Source of the DNA: Schizochytrium sp. CCTCC M209059
Lineage: Eukaryota > Sar > Bigyra > Thraustochytrida > Thraustochytriidae
Length of the DNA: 64,000 bases
Assembly: GCA_000818945.1 (NCBI GenBank)
Contig: KN805439.1
Location: 108,614 to 172,613 of the forward strand
Reading direction: 5' to 3'
In this document: in pieces, positions 28,357 to 38,515 of the stretch
How the letters are laid out: the number at the start of each line of letters is the position of its first letter
How positions within the stretch are numbered: the first letter of the stretch is position 1
Made by a program: the position numbers and the translations under genes
Notes under the pieces: generated by a model
The model's database searches: none
What the model saw: the letters and a program-made list of their open reading frames with translations, nothing else
Told to the model about the DNA's origin: nothing

Positions 28357-30852
28357 GAAGGGAGGGAGGAAGGCTCAGTATGGATGGCGTGCCGCTGTCG
28401 GCCGCTGCAACGGGAAAGAAAAGCAAGAGGTCTTCAACCAATGCGAGATCGTGCAAGAGTGAAGTTATTGCTCGAGGCGCGGCGTGTACGTATACGTAGG
28501 AGAATAAGTCAGTGCAAAGCACGCGACGTAGTTTCGATGTAGTATATCAGAGGGTGCGGGTTAGAAAGAAGGCGAGGAAACAAGAAGAGGAAGTGAGTGC
28601 ACCGTCTCGAGACTGACGCCGAGAACGAGCAGCTAGAGCATTGTTGCGGGAAGAGCCACTTCGGCAGCGGCAGCGGTTGAATAACGTGATAATCGCTTCT
28701 GAAACGAGACGGCGAGACGGACGTCGAGTGGCTGTGGCAGAGGCAGAGGCAAAGGCAGAGGCAGTGGCAGCCGCATTCGCGTTCGCGTTCGCGTTCGCGT
28801 TCGCATCTGCATGTCGTTGTCGCGGTCGCGTGCAAATTTGTCTACGAAGCAAGTCTAGCGCTGCGAATCCAGGCTCCGGGATGGGTGGGGCGGGCTGCAT
28901 TAGCGCGTTGCTGGCCGCTGATTAGGCCCACCCATCCAACTCCTTTGGGGAGCACCTTCTTCCAGCACGCAAACCAGGCCTGCCGCCGCAAATCGATCCG
29001 ATCCAGGCCGCCCAAGTGATATTGTCGTTGCTGCCGCCGCAGCTGCAACGTAGCCCAAGCAAAGACGCGCACTTGGACAATTGCAGAGTAGAGATTAGAT
29101 CCAAGCTCAAACTACCGGGGAGATCCGGGCTAGAAAGATGGACTGATCAGCGGTCCGCCATCTTTGGCTTTTCAGGTAGTACGTATACATCTATCTATCG
29201 CCTTCAGCAGTTTTCGACCCATCTTAATCACGCCCGCCGGACACTGCCAGCAGCAGGGTGTGGAAGACATCATGAAGATGACTCGTTCGCTCAGAGCCGC
29301 TCATGGACCGGAATCTCGAGTGAGCGAGGAAGCGCGCCACGACAAGATTGGATTGTGGCCGGCTTCATCGATGCTGATCACGCGGCACCATTGTTCTAGA
29401 CCTAGCCTGCGACAGCGATCGGTGGTGATCCGTGGTAATGGTGATGTCTGAGATGACGCAAATCCGGAGCCGAATGCAAGCAGTACAGGCAATGGTGTTG
29501 TGCTGAAGCTAATGGTGAGTCGGTGTCGCGCATCACTGCAGAAAAATACAAAAGTAGGCCTGCATGCCCATGGATGACAAGGATCATTTCCAGCTGTAGG
29601 CGCTCCTCCTTTTCCATACACAGCCTCTGCCGTGGCGCTTGGACACGATGATAATAATGCCAGTTGCGGCAAATTGAAGCGGCTCACGATTAAAAGATCC
29701 AAAGCCAAACCTGGGATTACCTGAGAAAACAAAAAGCAAGACGAATCGAGGCGAGGCAGATTCTGAAGATTTGCAATTCGGCCTATCATCTTGAGGAAGG
29801 TATCATTCAAAAGTATCCGGTAAATTTGATGTTTCTATCAATGCTGATCACGCCCGTCGTTGTTACGCATTGATCACGTCCGTCGTTGTTATCGCTCGGT
29901 ACCATGGTGATGGCAATGTCTTGGTAGAATAAATGGATTCACGGTCAAGTCCGAAGCTGAACTGACGCGCAAACGGACCTTGTGAGAGTTGCACATTGAT
30001 TTCATGATTCCTCGCGGTGCGACAAATCGGTCATTTGTTTGTTCTCAACGTCACCTCCAAAAGTACGGTGGTATCGATGTTTTCTAGCAATGCTGATTCC
30101 ACCCATCGTTGTTATCGCTCGCCACCATGGTGATGGCGACGCCTTGGCAGAATGAATGGATTCACGGTCAACTCCAAAGCTGAACCGACGCGCAAGCGGA
30201 CCTTGTGAAAGTTGCTCATCGATCTCATATTTCTTCGCGATGGGCTTGGAATCGACAATCCCATCAGCTGAGTGCACTCAGCATCACCATCCATCCTTTT
30301 GCTTGTGCCCGGCGTCGCTACAACTGCCAGCTGAAACAGCATTCTAGGTCTGCTTTTGGTGGCGATTTTGTGAGTGATGACGATTATGATGACAATAGTG
30401 TCAATTGTCCATCGCTTCCGCTCTCGTTGACCATAGTGTAGGACCTTTTTGTCTCATCCCGGCTGGTTATTATAATGGCGCTCTCGGATCCCCTGAGTGC
30501 TTGCAAAAAAACGACCTTTACGTGCGAAAAGTTCGCAGAAATGAATTGCACTGGAAATGACAGTGCAGACTTCTCGTTTGCGATGATTTAATAATTTGCC
30601 TCGCTTCGCCTGGCTTCTTTCTGTTGGGTTAATCATATCATGGCTCTGCGCTCGCCCTTTCGACCGTCTGGCTAGTCGTTCGCAAGCAGGTGTAAGCAAA
30701 CAAGCAAGACTTGCGGCAAGGTTTTTGCGGCGCGAACGTTGGGTCAACCGCACTTCAAACAAAGCTAAAAACGAAACGTGAGAGAGAAGGCGAGGGCGCG
30801 CAGCTCGGGCGGCAGGGCGCGAACGCGCGCGGGCAGCTAGCGGCCAGGGAGG
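28357..30852. other. 2.5-kb gene-poor region with degenerate repeats
   Basis: No gene is supported. The left part has hexamer runs (GGCAGAGGCAGAGGCAAAGG at 28738-28762, GTTCGC at 28780-28805). From 29340 to 30240 the sequence is less GC-rich and contains a diverged direct repeat, listed separately. A GAGC-free promoter for the Elongin-B-like gene must lie near 30600-30850. Confidence 0.45.
29827..30230. repeat. diverged direct repeat, two copies of about 160-180 bp
   Basis: Copy A (29827-30005) and copy B (30075-30230) share ATGCTGAT, CGTTGTTATCGCTCG, CCATGGTGATGGC, AATGGATTCACGGTCAA and GGACCTTGTGA blocks in the same order. Copy A carries an extra internal repeat of the TGATCACGYCCGTCGTTGTTA block. 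A weaker third version may be at 29360-29450. No coding capacity is seen. Confidence 0.7.
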
Positions 30853-31116
30853 ATGAGCATGTACGTGCGCGTGAAGCGCCAGGACCAGACGGTCTTCCTG
30901 CGCGCCGAGGCAAGCGATACCTTTCGCAACGTCAAGGTAGCGCTTGGCGACATCCTCAGCCTCGTGCCAGACGACATCAAGCTGTACGGCAAGGACAAGG
31001 AGACGGTGCTCGAAGACGAGGGAACCTTGGGCGGCTTTGAGATCGGAAATGACGACGTCATTTTCTGGGGCCAGCGCATGGACGGGTCCACATTCGAGCC
31101 CGCTAGCGGCAACTGA
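30853..31116 (+). CDS. Elongin-B-like ubiquitin-like protein
   Basis: The 87-residue protein is a single ubiquitin-like fold resembling Elongin B: MYVRVKRQDQTVFLRAEASD matches the start of Elongin B, followed by a helix with VKVALGDILSLVPDDIKLY, then LEDEGTLGGFEI and a final strand before DGSTFEP. Elongin B bridges Elongin C and cullin-2/5 substrate adaptors. The human protein (118 aa) has an extra C-terminal tail that is missing here. ATG at 30853; the next Met is two codons on. The nearby genes FAF2 and UBL are other ubiquitin-system members but not co-transcribed. Confidence 0.75.
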   Translation: MSMYVRVKRQDQTVFLRAEASDTFRNVKVALGDILSLVPDDIKLYGKDKETVLEDEGTLGGFEIGNDDVIFWGQRMDGSTFEPASGN

Positions 31117-31376
31117 TGTCTCGTTCATTCCTTTTTTCTTCTCCTCCCCTATCAGTCTGCGTCCGTCCGAAGGACAGGAACAAACAACGACAAGAGGAAA
31201 CATCAAATGAAAAGGTCAAAAAAGATAAAAGAATGAAGTGTAAAATGCTTGGGGGCCGAGCTTTTCTATAGAATATATACCCAAAGGGAGGCAGCCAAGA
31301 TCAAGACCTGGCCCGATTTGTTTTCGCGCATGCGAGCGAACCAAAACGAAGCTCCAAAAGACTAATCACACGGTCT

Positions 31377-32674
31377 TCAGGCATCGAGATTTTGTACGTA
31401 GAGCACTGCCTGCGGCACGAGACCATTTTCCTGAAGGGTCGCGGTCAAATCATCATTGGGTCCGAAAGTCTTTCTCGGATAATTGAGCGAAACAGAATAG
31501 TTTGTAATCGAAGGGTCCATTTCGTGAAGTTGGCAATCCACATAGTTGCGCAAGGTCTCCATGCTTGTATCGGCCGTAAAACGTCGGTTGAAGCGACCAC
31601 CGTTGGGTAGCTGAAAGCGAATGGTCGTCGTCGAGCCGTCCGACTGCGCGGGCGGCTCGGGCGGCAACGACGCCAATTTGGAGGCCACAGCCTCCTCGTG
31701 ATCAGCCTTGGCGCGCTCGGCAGCTTCCTCCTTTTGGCGTCGCTCCTCCTCGGCGCGTCGTTCCTCCTCCTCCTTTTGGCGACGCTCCTCTTCCCTTCGT
31801 CGGTCCGCCTCGAGCGATTGGCGGAGCGCCTCGTCTTGTTCTTCACGAAGCCGCTGACGAGCCTCGGCCTCGGTGCGCTGCGCGACACGGTTTGCGACGA
31901 CAGTGCCGAATTTATCCACCGTATTACTCAGCTTGTCGTAGAGAACCCCAAACTCGGCGGCACCCTCGATGCGCTCGACGAGTTTAGCATTCGTGTCGCG
32001 CGGATTGGACGGTGGTTCCAGCACGGCCACGTACGGGAAAGTGGCCGTCTTGAGGAGGACGCTCAGTCTATATGCTTCGGCAAACTCTACACAGCCACCC
32101 CAGGCCACCATGCGCTCGTTGATGAGCTCGGCCACGCGAGGCTCAGTCAAAACTCTCGAGCAGAATCGATCCGTGTCCGGGTGCTGCCGCGAGTGCAGGT
32201 ACACAAGCAAGAGCCTTTCGCTGCGCGACGCCTCGGCCAGAGCTTCGCGGTACGAAAGATTTACAAAAGCGGGTCTGGCGTCGCGCTCTGCCTCGGCCTC
32301 GTTTGTTTCATCAGAGGCGTCTCGGCGTTCGGCAACAGGCGATCGCTCCGCTGCACCGGCGCCTCTGGCCGTGCAACGTTTTGCAAATTCTGCAAGGAAA
32401 TAATCGACTGCCGTCTGCACATCCACATTGCCATTGAACCCTGTCAAGAACCGGAGCGGCGCCAGCACGAGCGCTGCCAGAAGCTCAAAGAGGTTCCAGC
32501 GAAAGGGGCCTCCTCGCGAGTTTGAGACAGATCGTGCGCCAATGTTCGCGGCCACTGGCCTCGACGAATGTGTTGTCGTTGCGGGCGCTGCCTCGTTGCT
32601 GTGTCTGCGCTGCCGTATTGCGGGTCTCTCCGCGGGTGGCCCTTCGAGCGCGCTCATGATCGCGGCCTGTCATG

Positions 32675-32718
<44 letters not shown>

Positions 32719-33054
32719 GGGCCAAAACCATGTTCAATGGACGTTTTCAGGTTATTGTTCATTCGCAATTTATCCGTCAGTCAATGAATTATCAGTCCGG
32801 CATGCGCACCATCTGCACGATGGTCGGGGACGACGCGAGGTCGCCACGCCTGCGTGCGCACGCGTGCACGCGCGGTCGTCACGCCTGCGCTTGGCCCCCC
32901 GCTTCCACGTCACGTCCACGCTCGTGGACCAAAGGTCACCTACCTGGACGTTCCAGCCGTGTCTCTCGAGCGCGCGCTCAGCAGCGGCCTCGTCGACGGT
33001 CTGCGTCACCTCGCGGTACCGCGCCACCGCGTCGCGCCGCGAAGCATCCGCCAT
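31377..33054 (-). CDS. FAF2: FAF2/UBXD8-like UBA-UAS-UBX protein, two exons
   Basis: Exon 1 (33054-32944) encodes MADASRRDAVARYREVTQTV and the UBA core ending RHGWNVQ. Exon 2 (32666-31377) continues AAIMSALEG, completing the UBA helix. The 466-residue product then has a hydrophobic hairpin (FELLAALVLAPLRFLTGF), a UAS thioredoxin-like domain (SRSERLLLVYLHS to LEPPSNP), a long Glu/Arg coiled coil, and a C-terminal UBX domain (TIRFQLPNGGRFNRRF to VLYVQNLDA). FAF2 sits in ER and lipid-droplet membranes by its hairpin and recruits CDC48/p97 in ERAD. Both splice sites are in phase 0, and the joined sequence restores a full UBA, which is strong support. Confidence 0.93.
32667..32943 (-). other. spliceosomal intron of FAF2-like gene
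   Basis: The donor is CAG|GTAGGTGA (intron starts 32943) and the acceptor TGACAG|GCCGCG (intron ends 32667), 277 nt. The acceptor follows a GTCATGAC branch-like sequence. The intron contains a (TTGC)n tetranucleotide run at 32680-32717. Joining the exons keeps phase 0. Confidence 0.9.
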
Positions 33055-33856
33055 GGTGGGCTTGGGCTCTCGCTCGCTCGCTCGCTCGCTCCCTCGGCAG
33101 GTTTCGCTTTTTGCAGAAAGAGTCTCAGCCAGCCTGCTTCTGCTTGGCGCAGATCTGGATTGCGCTCGCTCGCGCGCGAACGAGCGCATACCCACCCCTT
33201 GGGGGCAGAGATCCGTTTTCTTTTGACATGACGGAGTCCGAGACACGGTAAAAGTACTAAAGAAAGATAGAGCCGTAGTGCCATGACTCTGACTCGAACT
33301 CGGAGGTGATCACGATCGGGGGGGTGAACCTGCCAAGGCTCGACCAGAGGTTTGCTGTTTCTTGTCGAGAGTGGAAGCTTTTTTGTGTCGTCAAGAGTTA
33401 GTTGACCGATAGCCTTTCTCGCGAGCAGCGTCAGCGGCCACTGCTCCACTTGGAGGCAAAGCCAGCCGTCATTATATGATACACAAGGGGAAGCAGGTTG
33501 GGAAAAGCGCACACATCGACAAATCGGTACTTGTCTGATTCGTCAATGCATAGAACACAAACAAACAGAAAAGAAGAAAACGCAACAATAAGGTGAAGCT
33601 TGTTTTCAACGCAACAAGCCTCATCTTTTCCCGTTGCATGACCTCAGGCTTGCCAATTCTCTTTTTCTCGTTGACGCGGCTCGGGCACGAGCGCGAACAC
33701 GGCGTTGTACAATACAACGCAACCTCGAGTACGAAGTGGATCGGCGCGCACCGCGCGGGAAGCGCGAGGCAAACCCGTCTCGCGCGGACGCAGATCCGTC
33801 TCGCGCGGACGCAGATCCGTCTCGCGCGGGCGCGGTGAAAGTCGAGACGGATCATC
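33055..33856. promoter_or_regulatory. divergent spacer, FAF2 / kinase
   Basis: About 800 bp lie between divergent starts. GAGC tetranucleotides in FAF2 sense are at 33069-33095. A 21-bp direct repeat (CCGTCTCGCGCGGACGCAGAT, 2.7 copies) at 33775-33832 lies 25-80 bp before the kinase start. No other gene is seen. Confidence 0.45.
33775..33832 (+). repeat. 21-bp direct repeat, 2.7 copies, kinase promoter/leader
   Basis: Units at 33775-33795 and 33796-33816 are identical, followed by a partial third to 33832. The position just before the kinase ATG suggests a leader or promoter element, but function is unknown. Confidence 0.75.
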
Positions 33857-34930
33857 ATGGCGCTCATTTGCGCAAGCGACGGAGCATATGCTGTCGTCGT
33901 GACCTTGGCGGGTCTCCAGACGCTCGCGCTGATTGTGCGCGTAATCGTCTTGTATGCCATGCCGCACCTACGGAAACACAGCGAGGAAAGGCGCTATCAG
34001 ACACTGCGCGTGGCACCAAATCAGCGACAAGAAAAACAAATCATTCGCAACAAAAAGTCAGGCAAGGAACCATGGGAGATTGACGCCAAAAGCATCAAGT
34101 TCAAAAAGAAGCTCGCCAAGGGCAACTTCGGAGAGGTCTGGCTGGGCAGCTGGCTCGGGAGCCCCGTGGCCATCAAGACGGTGCTGCGTACCATGGCCAA
34201 GGACAAGGAGTTTATCGAGCGATTCATGCTCGAGATTAAGCTCATGAGCAACCTGCACCACCCTAACATTGTCATGTTCCTCGGCGCCTGCATGACGCCC
34301 GTGAGTAAAATGTGCCTCTTGCTCGAGTATTGCGTGTACGGAAGCCTGCACGATTTTCTGTACTCCCACAAGGAGAGCGGCGATCCAGAGGACCATGTGA
34401 CGATGCATCGAGTGATTCGATTTGCCATTGATATTGCGCGCGGGGTCAATTACATTCACCAAAAGTGCAACATTATCCAGCGCGACCTCAAGGCCCGAAA
34501 CGTGCTCGTGGATATCCACTTTAATGCCAAGGTGGCAGACTTTGGTCTTTCGCGCTTGAAGACCGAGGACGACGCTGGCATGACGGCCTGTGGTACGCCG
34601 GCATGGACTGCGCCGGAGATTGTCAAACTCGAGCAGTACGACGAAAAGGTGGACGTCTATTCGTTTGGCATTGTCATGTGGGAGCTTTTTGCTCGCGAGG
34701 AGCCGTACAAGGGCCAGGGCGGTGTTCAGGTGGCTTATATGGCCGTCGAGCAGGGTTTGCGTCCTGAGGTCCCCTATGCGTGTCCTCGCGTGTATGCGCA
34801 GCTCATGACGGAATGCTGGGAAGAGGATCCTCTGCTGCGACCGGACTTTGGTCAGATTCTTGAACGACTCTTCGCCATGACCAAGTCCGTCGACGAGGCT
34901 GTTTTGCGGGACCTGGACAGCGCACCGTGA
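33857..34930 (+). CDS. membrane-anchored TKL-type protein kinase with QRD loop
   Basis: The 357-residue protein has one N-terminal hydrophobic helix (about residues 11-35, YAVVVTLAGLQTLALIVRVI) and then a kinase domain from about residue 77. Visible elements: P-loop LAKGNFGEVWLG (first Gly of GxGxxG is Ala), VAIK Lys, LEIKLMSNLHHPNIV, catalytic loop IIQRDLKARNVL, DFG as VADFGLSR, and GTPAWTAPEIV. This is a Raf/TKL-like kinase. The catalytic loop has Gln for the usual His (HRD), while the catalytic Asp, Lys and Asn remain, so activity is plausible. No extracellular sensor domain is present. The ATG at 33857 is the first Met. Confidence 0.9.
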   Translation: MALICASDGAYAVVVTLAGLQTLALIVRVIVLYAMPHLRKHSEERRYQTLRVAPNQRQEKQIIRNKKSGKEPWEIDAKSIKFKKKLAKGNFGEVWLGSWLGSPVAIKTVLRTMAKDKEFIERFMLEIKLMSNLHHPNIVMFLGACMTPVSKMCLLLEYCVYGSLHDFLYSHKESGDPEDHVTMHRVIRFAIDIARGVNYIHQKCNIIQRDLKARNVLVDIHFNAKVADFGLSRLKTEDDAGMTACGTPAWTAPEIVKLEQYDEKVDVYSFGIVMWELFAREEPYKGQGGVQVAYMAVEQGLRPEVPYACPRVYAQLMTECWEEDPLLRPDFGQILERLFAMTKSVDEAVLRDLDSAP

Positions 34931-35155
34931 GCTTTTATTTTCGATTTCTTTCGGGTCAATATATATACCCTATCATCTTGCCTAAATCACGCACCCTGGA
35001 ACCCCCTCTTCCGCTCTGAAAGACCATATGAAATAGAAATCTCAAGGCTGCTATCTTGGGAAAACAGACTCTCAGATGATGGGTGGAACCAGAAACCAAA
35101 ACAGAAACCGAAACAGATAGAGAAACAGTGGTGAAAATTACAAGGGATCTGAGCA

Positions 35156-36463
35156 TCAAAGCTGACGTGCCATAAAGGTCTCAAAGGAGTCCCCAAAAAG
35201 GCGGCCGACTTCGGCCTGAACTTGGGCCTGATCAAAAGCCCACCCAGCGCGCTGGAGCTCGATGAATTTAGCTACAAGAACATCAGCAATGACGCGACGG
35301 CTGTGCGTCCATTTGTACAATAGTTGCTCCAAGACACGGGCGTCCGAGTGTTGTGCGGTAAAGGCGGTGCCGAGCAACTCGACGCGCAAGCGCGTCACCT
35401 CGTCAATGATGCTTGGGTTGTTGCAGTACCACCAGCAGCCGTAGACGTGGATTTGTCGGCCAAATTTGTTGGCAAGCACGGTGAGCTGATGTTGATTGTC
35501 TCTACTGAGCACGGTGACGAGTATTTTGACATCGCGATGGCGCCGACAAAGCGCACTGAGACAATCGAGGTCCGCCACCTCGACGCCGTCGCCTCCGCCG
35601 CAAGGATCGAGGTCCGGATTGAGGCCCCGACAGGCTCCGATTTTTATGGCAAAGGGAAGACCCATTTCGCGTGCGACAGGGACAAGGACGCGGTCAATGA
35701 GTTCCGAGCCTAGATCAGGCCCATCAGGCGGGTCATCGTCATTTGCTGCGACCAGTGTCCCCTCCGGAAGGGCGACGTAGCGAAAATGGTCAGGCGTGGA
35801 GGCCATAAAGTAAATTGCATCAGTTTTTGTTGCCCAAGAGCGGAGAAAGGCGCGGGCGCCCTCGATGGTTGTGGGAAAGCCTTGTTTCGCAAGCGTCGCG
35901 GCGATGGTGTCCCAGTCGCCCTTGAGAAAGGGATCGACGCGCACGGCGGCCTTGAAGCGCTTGCTCCAGGCCTTGGCGCGGGACTCGTCCTTCCACTGCG
36001 CGACCTCTGCGTCCTCAAAGGGGACGTTTGTCATGACGCAGTAGCGCACGCCGGCTTGTCGAAAGACGCTCTCCGCGTACTCGTCTGGATCCTGGGCTTG
36101 GAACCAGGCGCGAATGGCACTAAGGTCGCGGCGTTGCAGTTCATTCTCGAGGCCAAGCACACGCAGCGTGGTGACGACGCCTTGACAAGCTTCGGAAAGC
36201 GGAAGGCGGCGGCAAAAGAGCTCGTCCCAAATCAGCGTGGCCTGTTCCCGCTTGTCGAGCGCAAAGAAGCTGTCTGAGCTCGGCGGTTCGTCCGCGGTGA
36301 CAAAGAACTCCGAGACAAGGTAATGGTACGTGAGCAGAGCGTCGATGCCCCAGCTCATGAGCGGTCCGTGCGAGGGCGGGAAGAGGTGCGTATGCACGTC
36401 CACGACCTCGACCTCTTTCACGGCTTCGCGCACCCAGGCTTCCACCCGGTCCTCGGATGCCAT
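35156..36463 (-). CDS. uronate-isomerase-like amidohydrolase-superfamily protein
   Basis: From ATG at 36461-36463 (MASEDRVEAW) the protein has 435 residues. An early metal-binding HxH occurs in VVDVHTHLFPP, followed by MSWGIDALLTYHYLVSEFF, the pattern of uronate (glucuronate) isomerase-like proteins found in planctomycetes and some other bacteria. Later blocks include FAIKIGACRGLNPDLD and IHVYGCWWYCNNPS. Classic uronate isomerase interconverts glucuronate and fructuronate, but this branch may have another substrate. The frame extends 6 codons further only to a GTG. The bacterial resemblance raises the possibility of old horizontal transfer; composition is like the neighbours. Confidence 0.75.
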   Translation of the reverse strand: MASEDRVEAWVREAVKEVEVVDVHTHLFPPSHGPLMSWGIDALLTYHYLVSEFFVTADEPPSSDSFFALDKREQATLIWDELFCRRLPLSEACQGVVTTLRVLGLENELQRRDLSAIRAWFQAQDPDEYAESVFRQAGVRYCVMTNVPFEDAEVAQWKDESRAKAWSKRFKAAVRVDPFLKGDWDTIAATLAKQGFPTTIEGARAFLRSWATKTDAIYFMASTPDHFRYVALPEGTLVAANDDDPPDGPDLGSELIDRVLVPVAREMGLPFAIKIGACRGLNPDLDPCGGGDGVEVADLDCLSALCRRHRDVKILVTVLSRDNQHQLTVLANKFGRQIHVYGCWWYCNNPSIIDEVTRLRVELLGTAFTAQHSDARVLEQLLYKWTHSRRVIADVLVAKFIELQRAGWAFDQAQVQAEVGRLFGDSFETFMARQL

Positions 36464-37321
36464 GGCGCCTAACTTCACCACCTCGACCCGGGCGGGTCAC
36501 GGTGTCTGCCTTTCTGGCCCTGGCCGTCTGCTTGCTTGCTTGCTTGCTTGCTGCTGCCGCTGCCAGAACCTAGCCGACGTCCGCGAGGAGCGAGACGAAG
36601 CTGTCAGGGGTCGCTCGATCGAGGTGCTGCTTGCATTGGCCGATTGCTGTTCGTTGCAGCGACGACTAATTCATTGACTGATTCATTGCGTGAGTGAGTG
36701 ATTGATTGTCTGATTCACTGACTGATCCATTGAACAATTCTTTTTCTTGGGTGGCGGGTTCCGCGCTGTTGGAGACTGGTTAGGTTAGTAGTACTACGTA
36801 GTACTACACGGAAGGAGAAGGAGGGAGAAAAAAGAAAACGCGGCGGCGGCGTCCTCGACTTCACGGAGTCTTCGGTATTCAGGGTCGGGGAGGACCGCGC
36901 GCGCGCGGCGCGAGCGGCTGTGGCGGTGGACTCTGACCATTCCAGCTCTGCCAGGAAGCGCAGTACGGCGCGTGCACTGAGACGAACGAAACTTTGGTCG
37001 AGGCAGGTGCTACAGCGCGAAATGTTTTATTTCATCATGCATGCATGTTCTCTTTGATTTTTTTTTAAATAGCACAGCATGGGACAACTCGCCTGGGCTG
37101 GCTCAGCTGGCCTGGTCGGCTGGCTGGGGGACAAACAGATGAGCAAAGGCTTGAAGGCAAGGTCGCTCGCGGCAAAGGGCAGCAAAAGAAATGGAGGCAA
37201 GCACGATAGAAGAGTCGGGTTTAGGTGTGTTCGAGTTTACGATCAGAAAGAAAAAAAGAAAAGAGAACGAGAAAGGAGAAAAAGGAAAGGTCACGGCCCA
37301 GGAGGAAGTGGTGTTTTATGT
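36464..37321. other. intergenic region, 5' leader with (GCTT)n
   Basis: No gene is supported. (GCTT)n at 36531-36550 lies 70 bp before the uronate-isomerase-like start and reads (AAGC)n in the mRNA sense. A run of TGATTGAT/GAGTGAGT lies at 36670-36725, and GTAGTACTACGTAGTACTAC, an imperfect palindrome, is at 36787-36808. The right end is the likely 3' UTR of the aminotransferase gene. Confidence 0.45.
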
Positions 37322-38515
37322 TTACTGGTCCTTGAACTTCTCGTAGGCGTGGCTGATCCAGGGCATGAGCTTCTTCATGTCCTCGTTCTCAACGGTGGCA
37401 CCGCCCCAGATGCGGAGACCGGGGGGAGCGTCACGGTAAGAGCCAATGTCGTAGGCGACGTCCTCCTTTTCCAAGAATGAGGTCATCTTCTTGATGTTGT
37501 CCTTGCTAATGCCGTCGAGAGAGAGGCAGATGGAGGTGCACGAGACGGTGGAGGGCTCCTGGGCGAGGAAGCTGGCGTACGGGGTGGCCTCGACCCACTC
37601 GCGGACGATCTGGAGGTTCTTCTCGGAGCGGTCGATCATGCCGTCAAGGCCGCCAACGGAGTCGGCCCACTTGAGGGCGTCGAGGCAGTCCTCGACACAG
37701 AGCATGCTCGGGGTGTTGATGGTGGAGCCCTTGAAGATGTCAACGTTGAGCTTGCCCTTCTTGGTGAGGCGGAAGACCTTGGGCATGGGCCAGGACGGCG
37801 TGTGCGACTCGAGGCGCTTGACGGCGCGCGGGGAGAGCACAAGGACACCGTGGGCACCCTCGCCACCGAGAACCTTTTGCCAGCTGTAGGTGAGCACGTC
37901 GACCTTGCTCCAGTCGATCTTCATGCTGAAGACGGCCGAGGTGGCGTCGACCATGGAGAGACCCTCGCGATCGTCGGCGATAAAGTCGAGGTTGGGGACG
38001 CGCACGCCACTGGTGGTGCCGTTGTAGGTGAACATGACGTCGGCATCCTTGCGGGCCTTGCTCATGTCGGGGAGGACACCGTAGTCGGCCTCGTGGACGG
38101 CGGTCTGCTCGCCGAGCTTGAGCTCGTTGAGGGCGTCCTTGAGCCAGCCGCTGCCGAAGGACTCGAAGGCGAAGGCGTCAAGAGGCTTGGGACCAAGCAT
38201 GCTCCACATGGCCATCTCGAAGGCGCCAGTGTCGGAGCCGGGGACGATGCCGAGGTGGTAGTCGGAGGGGACGCCAAGGATGCGCTTCGACTCCTCGATG
38301 ACCTTGCCAAGGCGCTCCTTGCCGATCTTGGAGCGGTGCGAGCGTCCCAGGGAGTCCGTCTGCAGGGCGGACACGTTCCAGCCGGGGCGCTTGGCGCACG
38401 GGCCGCTGGAGAACATCGGGTTTTCCGGCTTGGCCGAGGGCGCGCTCGCGCTCAGGGCGCGGGCCTGCATGGCCAGCACCGGCCGTGCGGCCTTGTTGGC
38501 CTGGGTCAGCATCAT
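37322..38515 (-). CDS. PSAT: phosphoserine aminotransferase, mitochondrial
   Basis: The 397-residue PLP enzyme of fold type I converts 3-phosphohydroxypyruvate and glutamate to phosphoserine. The N-terminus (MMLTQANKAARPVLAMQARALSAS) looks like a mitochondrial presequence. The enzyme then starts NPMFSSGPCAKRPGW and has GRSHRSKIGKERL, GIVPGSDTGAFEMAMWSML, and the Schiff-base lysine in YSWQKVLGGEGAHG. RLTKKGKLNVDIFKGSTINTPSML is typical of the alphaproteobacterial/archaeal SerC subtype rather than the E. coli subtype. That suggests a bacterial or mitochondrial origin of the gene. It is complete, without introns. Confidence 0.93.
   Translation of the reverse strand: MMLTQANKAARPVLAMQARALSASAPSAKPENPMFSSGPCAKRPGWNVSALQTDSLGRSHRSKIGKERLGKVIEESKRILGVPSDYHLGIVPGSDTGAFEMAMWSMLGPKPLDAFAFESFGSGWLKDALNELKLGEQTAVHEADYGVLPDMSKARKDADVMFTYNGTTSGVRVPNLDFIADDREGLSMVDATSAVFSMKIDWSKVDVLTYSWQKVLGGEGAHGVLVLSPRAVKRLESHTPSWPMPKVFRLTKKGKLNVDIFKGSTINTPSMLCVEDCLDALKWADSVGGLDGMIDRSEKNLQIVREWVEATPYASFLAQEPSTVSCTSICLSLDGISKDNIKKMTSFLEKEDVAYDIGSYRDAPPGLRIWGGATVENEDMKKLMPWISHAYEKFKDQ

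Noticed and set aside
27516..28542. Long frames in three plus frames and one minus frame over the GGAAT array
   Set aside because: A pure pentamer with no stop in any reading necessarily gives long ORFs; protein is MEWNG or FHSIP repeats only.
33270..33320. A tRNA-like box (GACTCGAACTCGG) in the FAF2/kinase spacer
   Set aside because: The surrounding bases do not form a T-arm, anticodon arm or acceptor stem on either strand.
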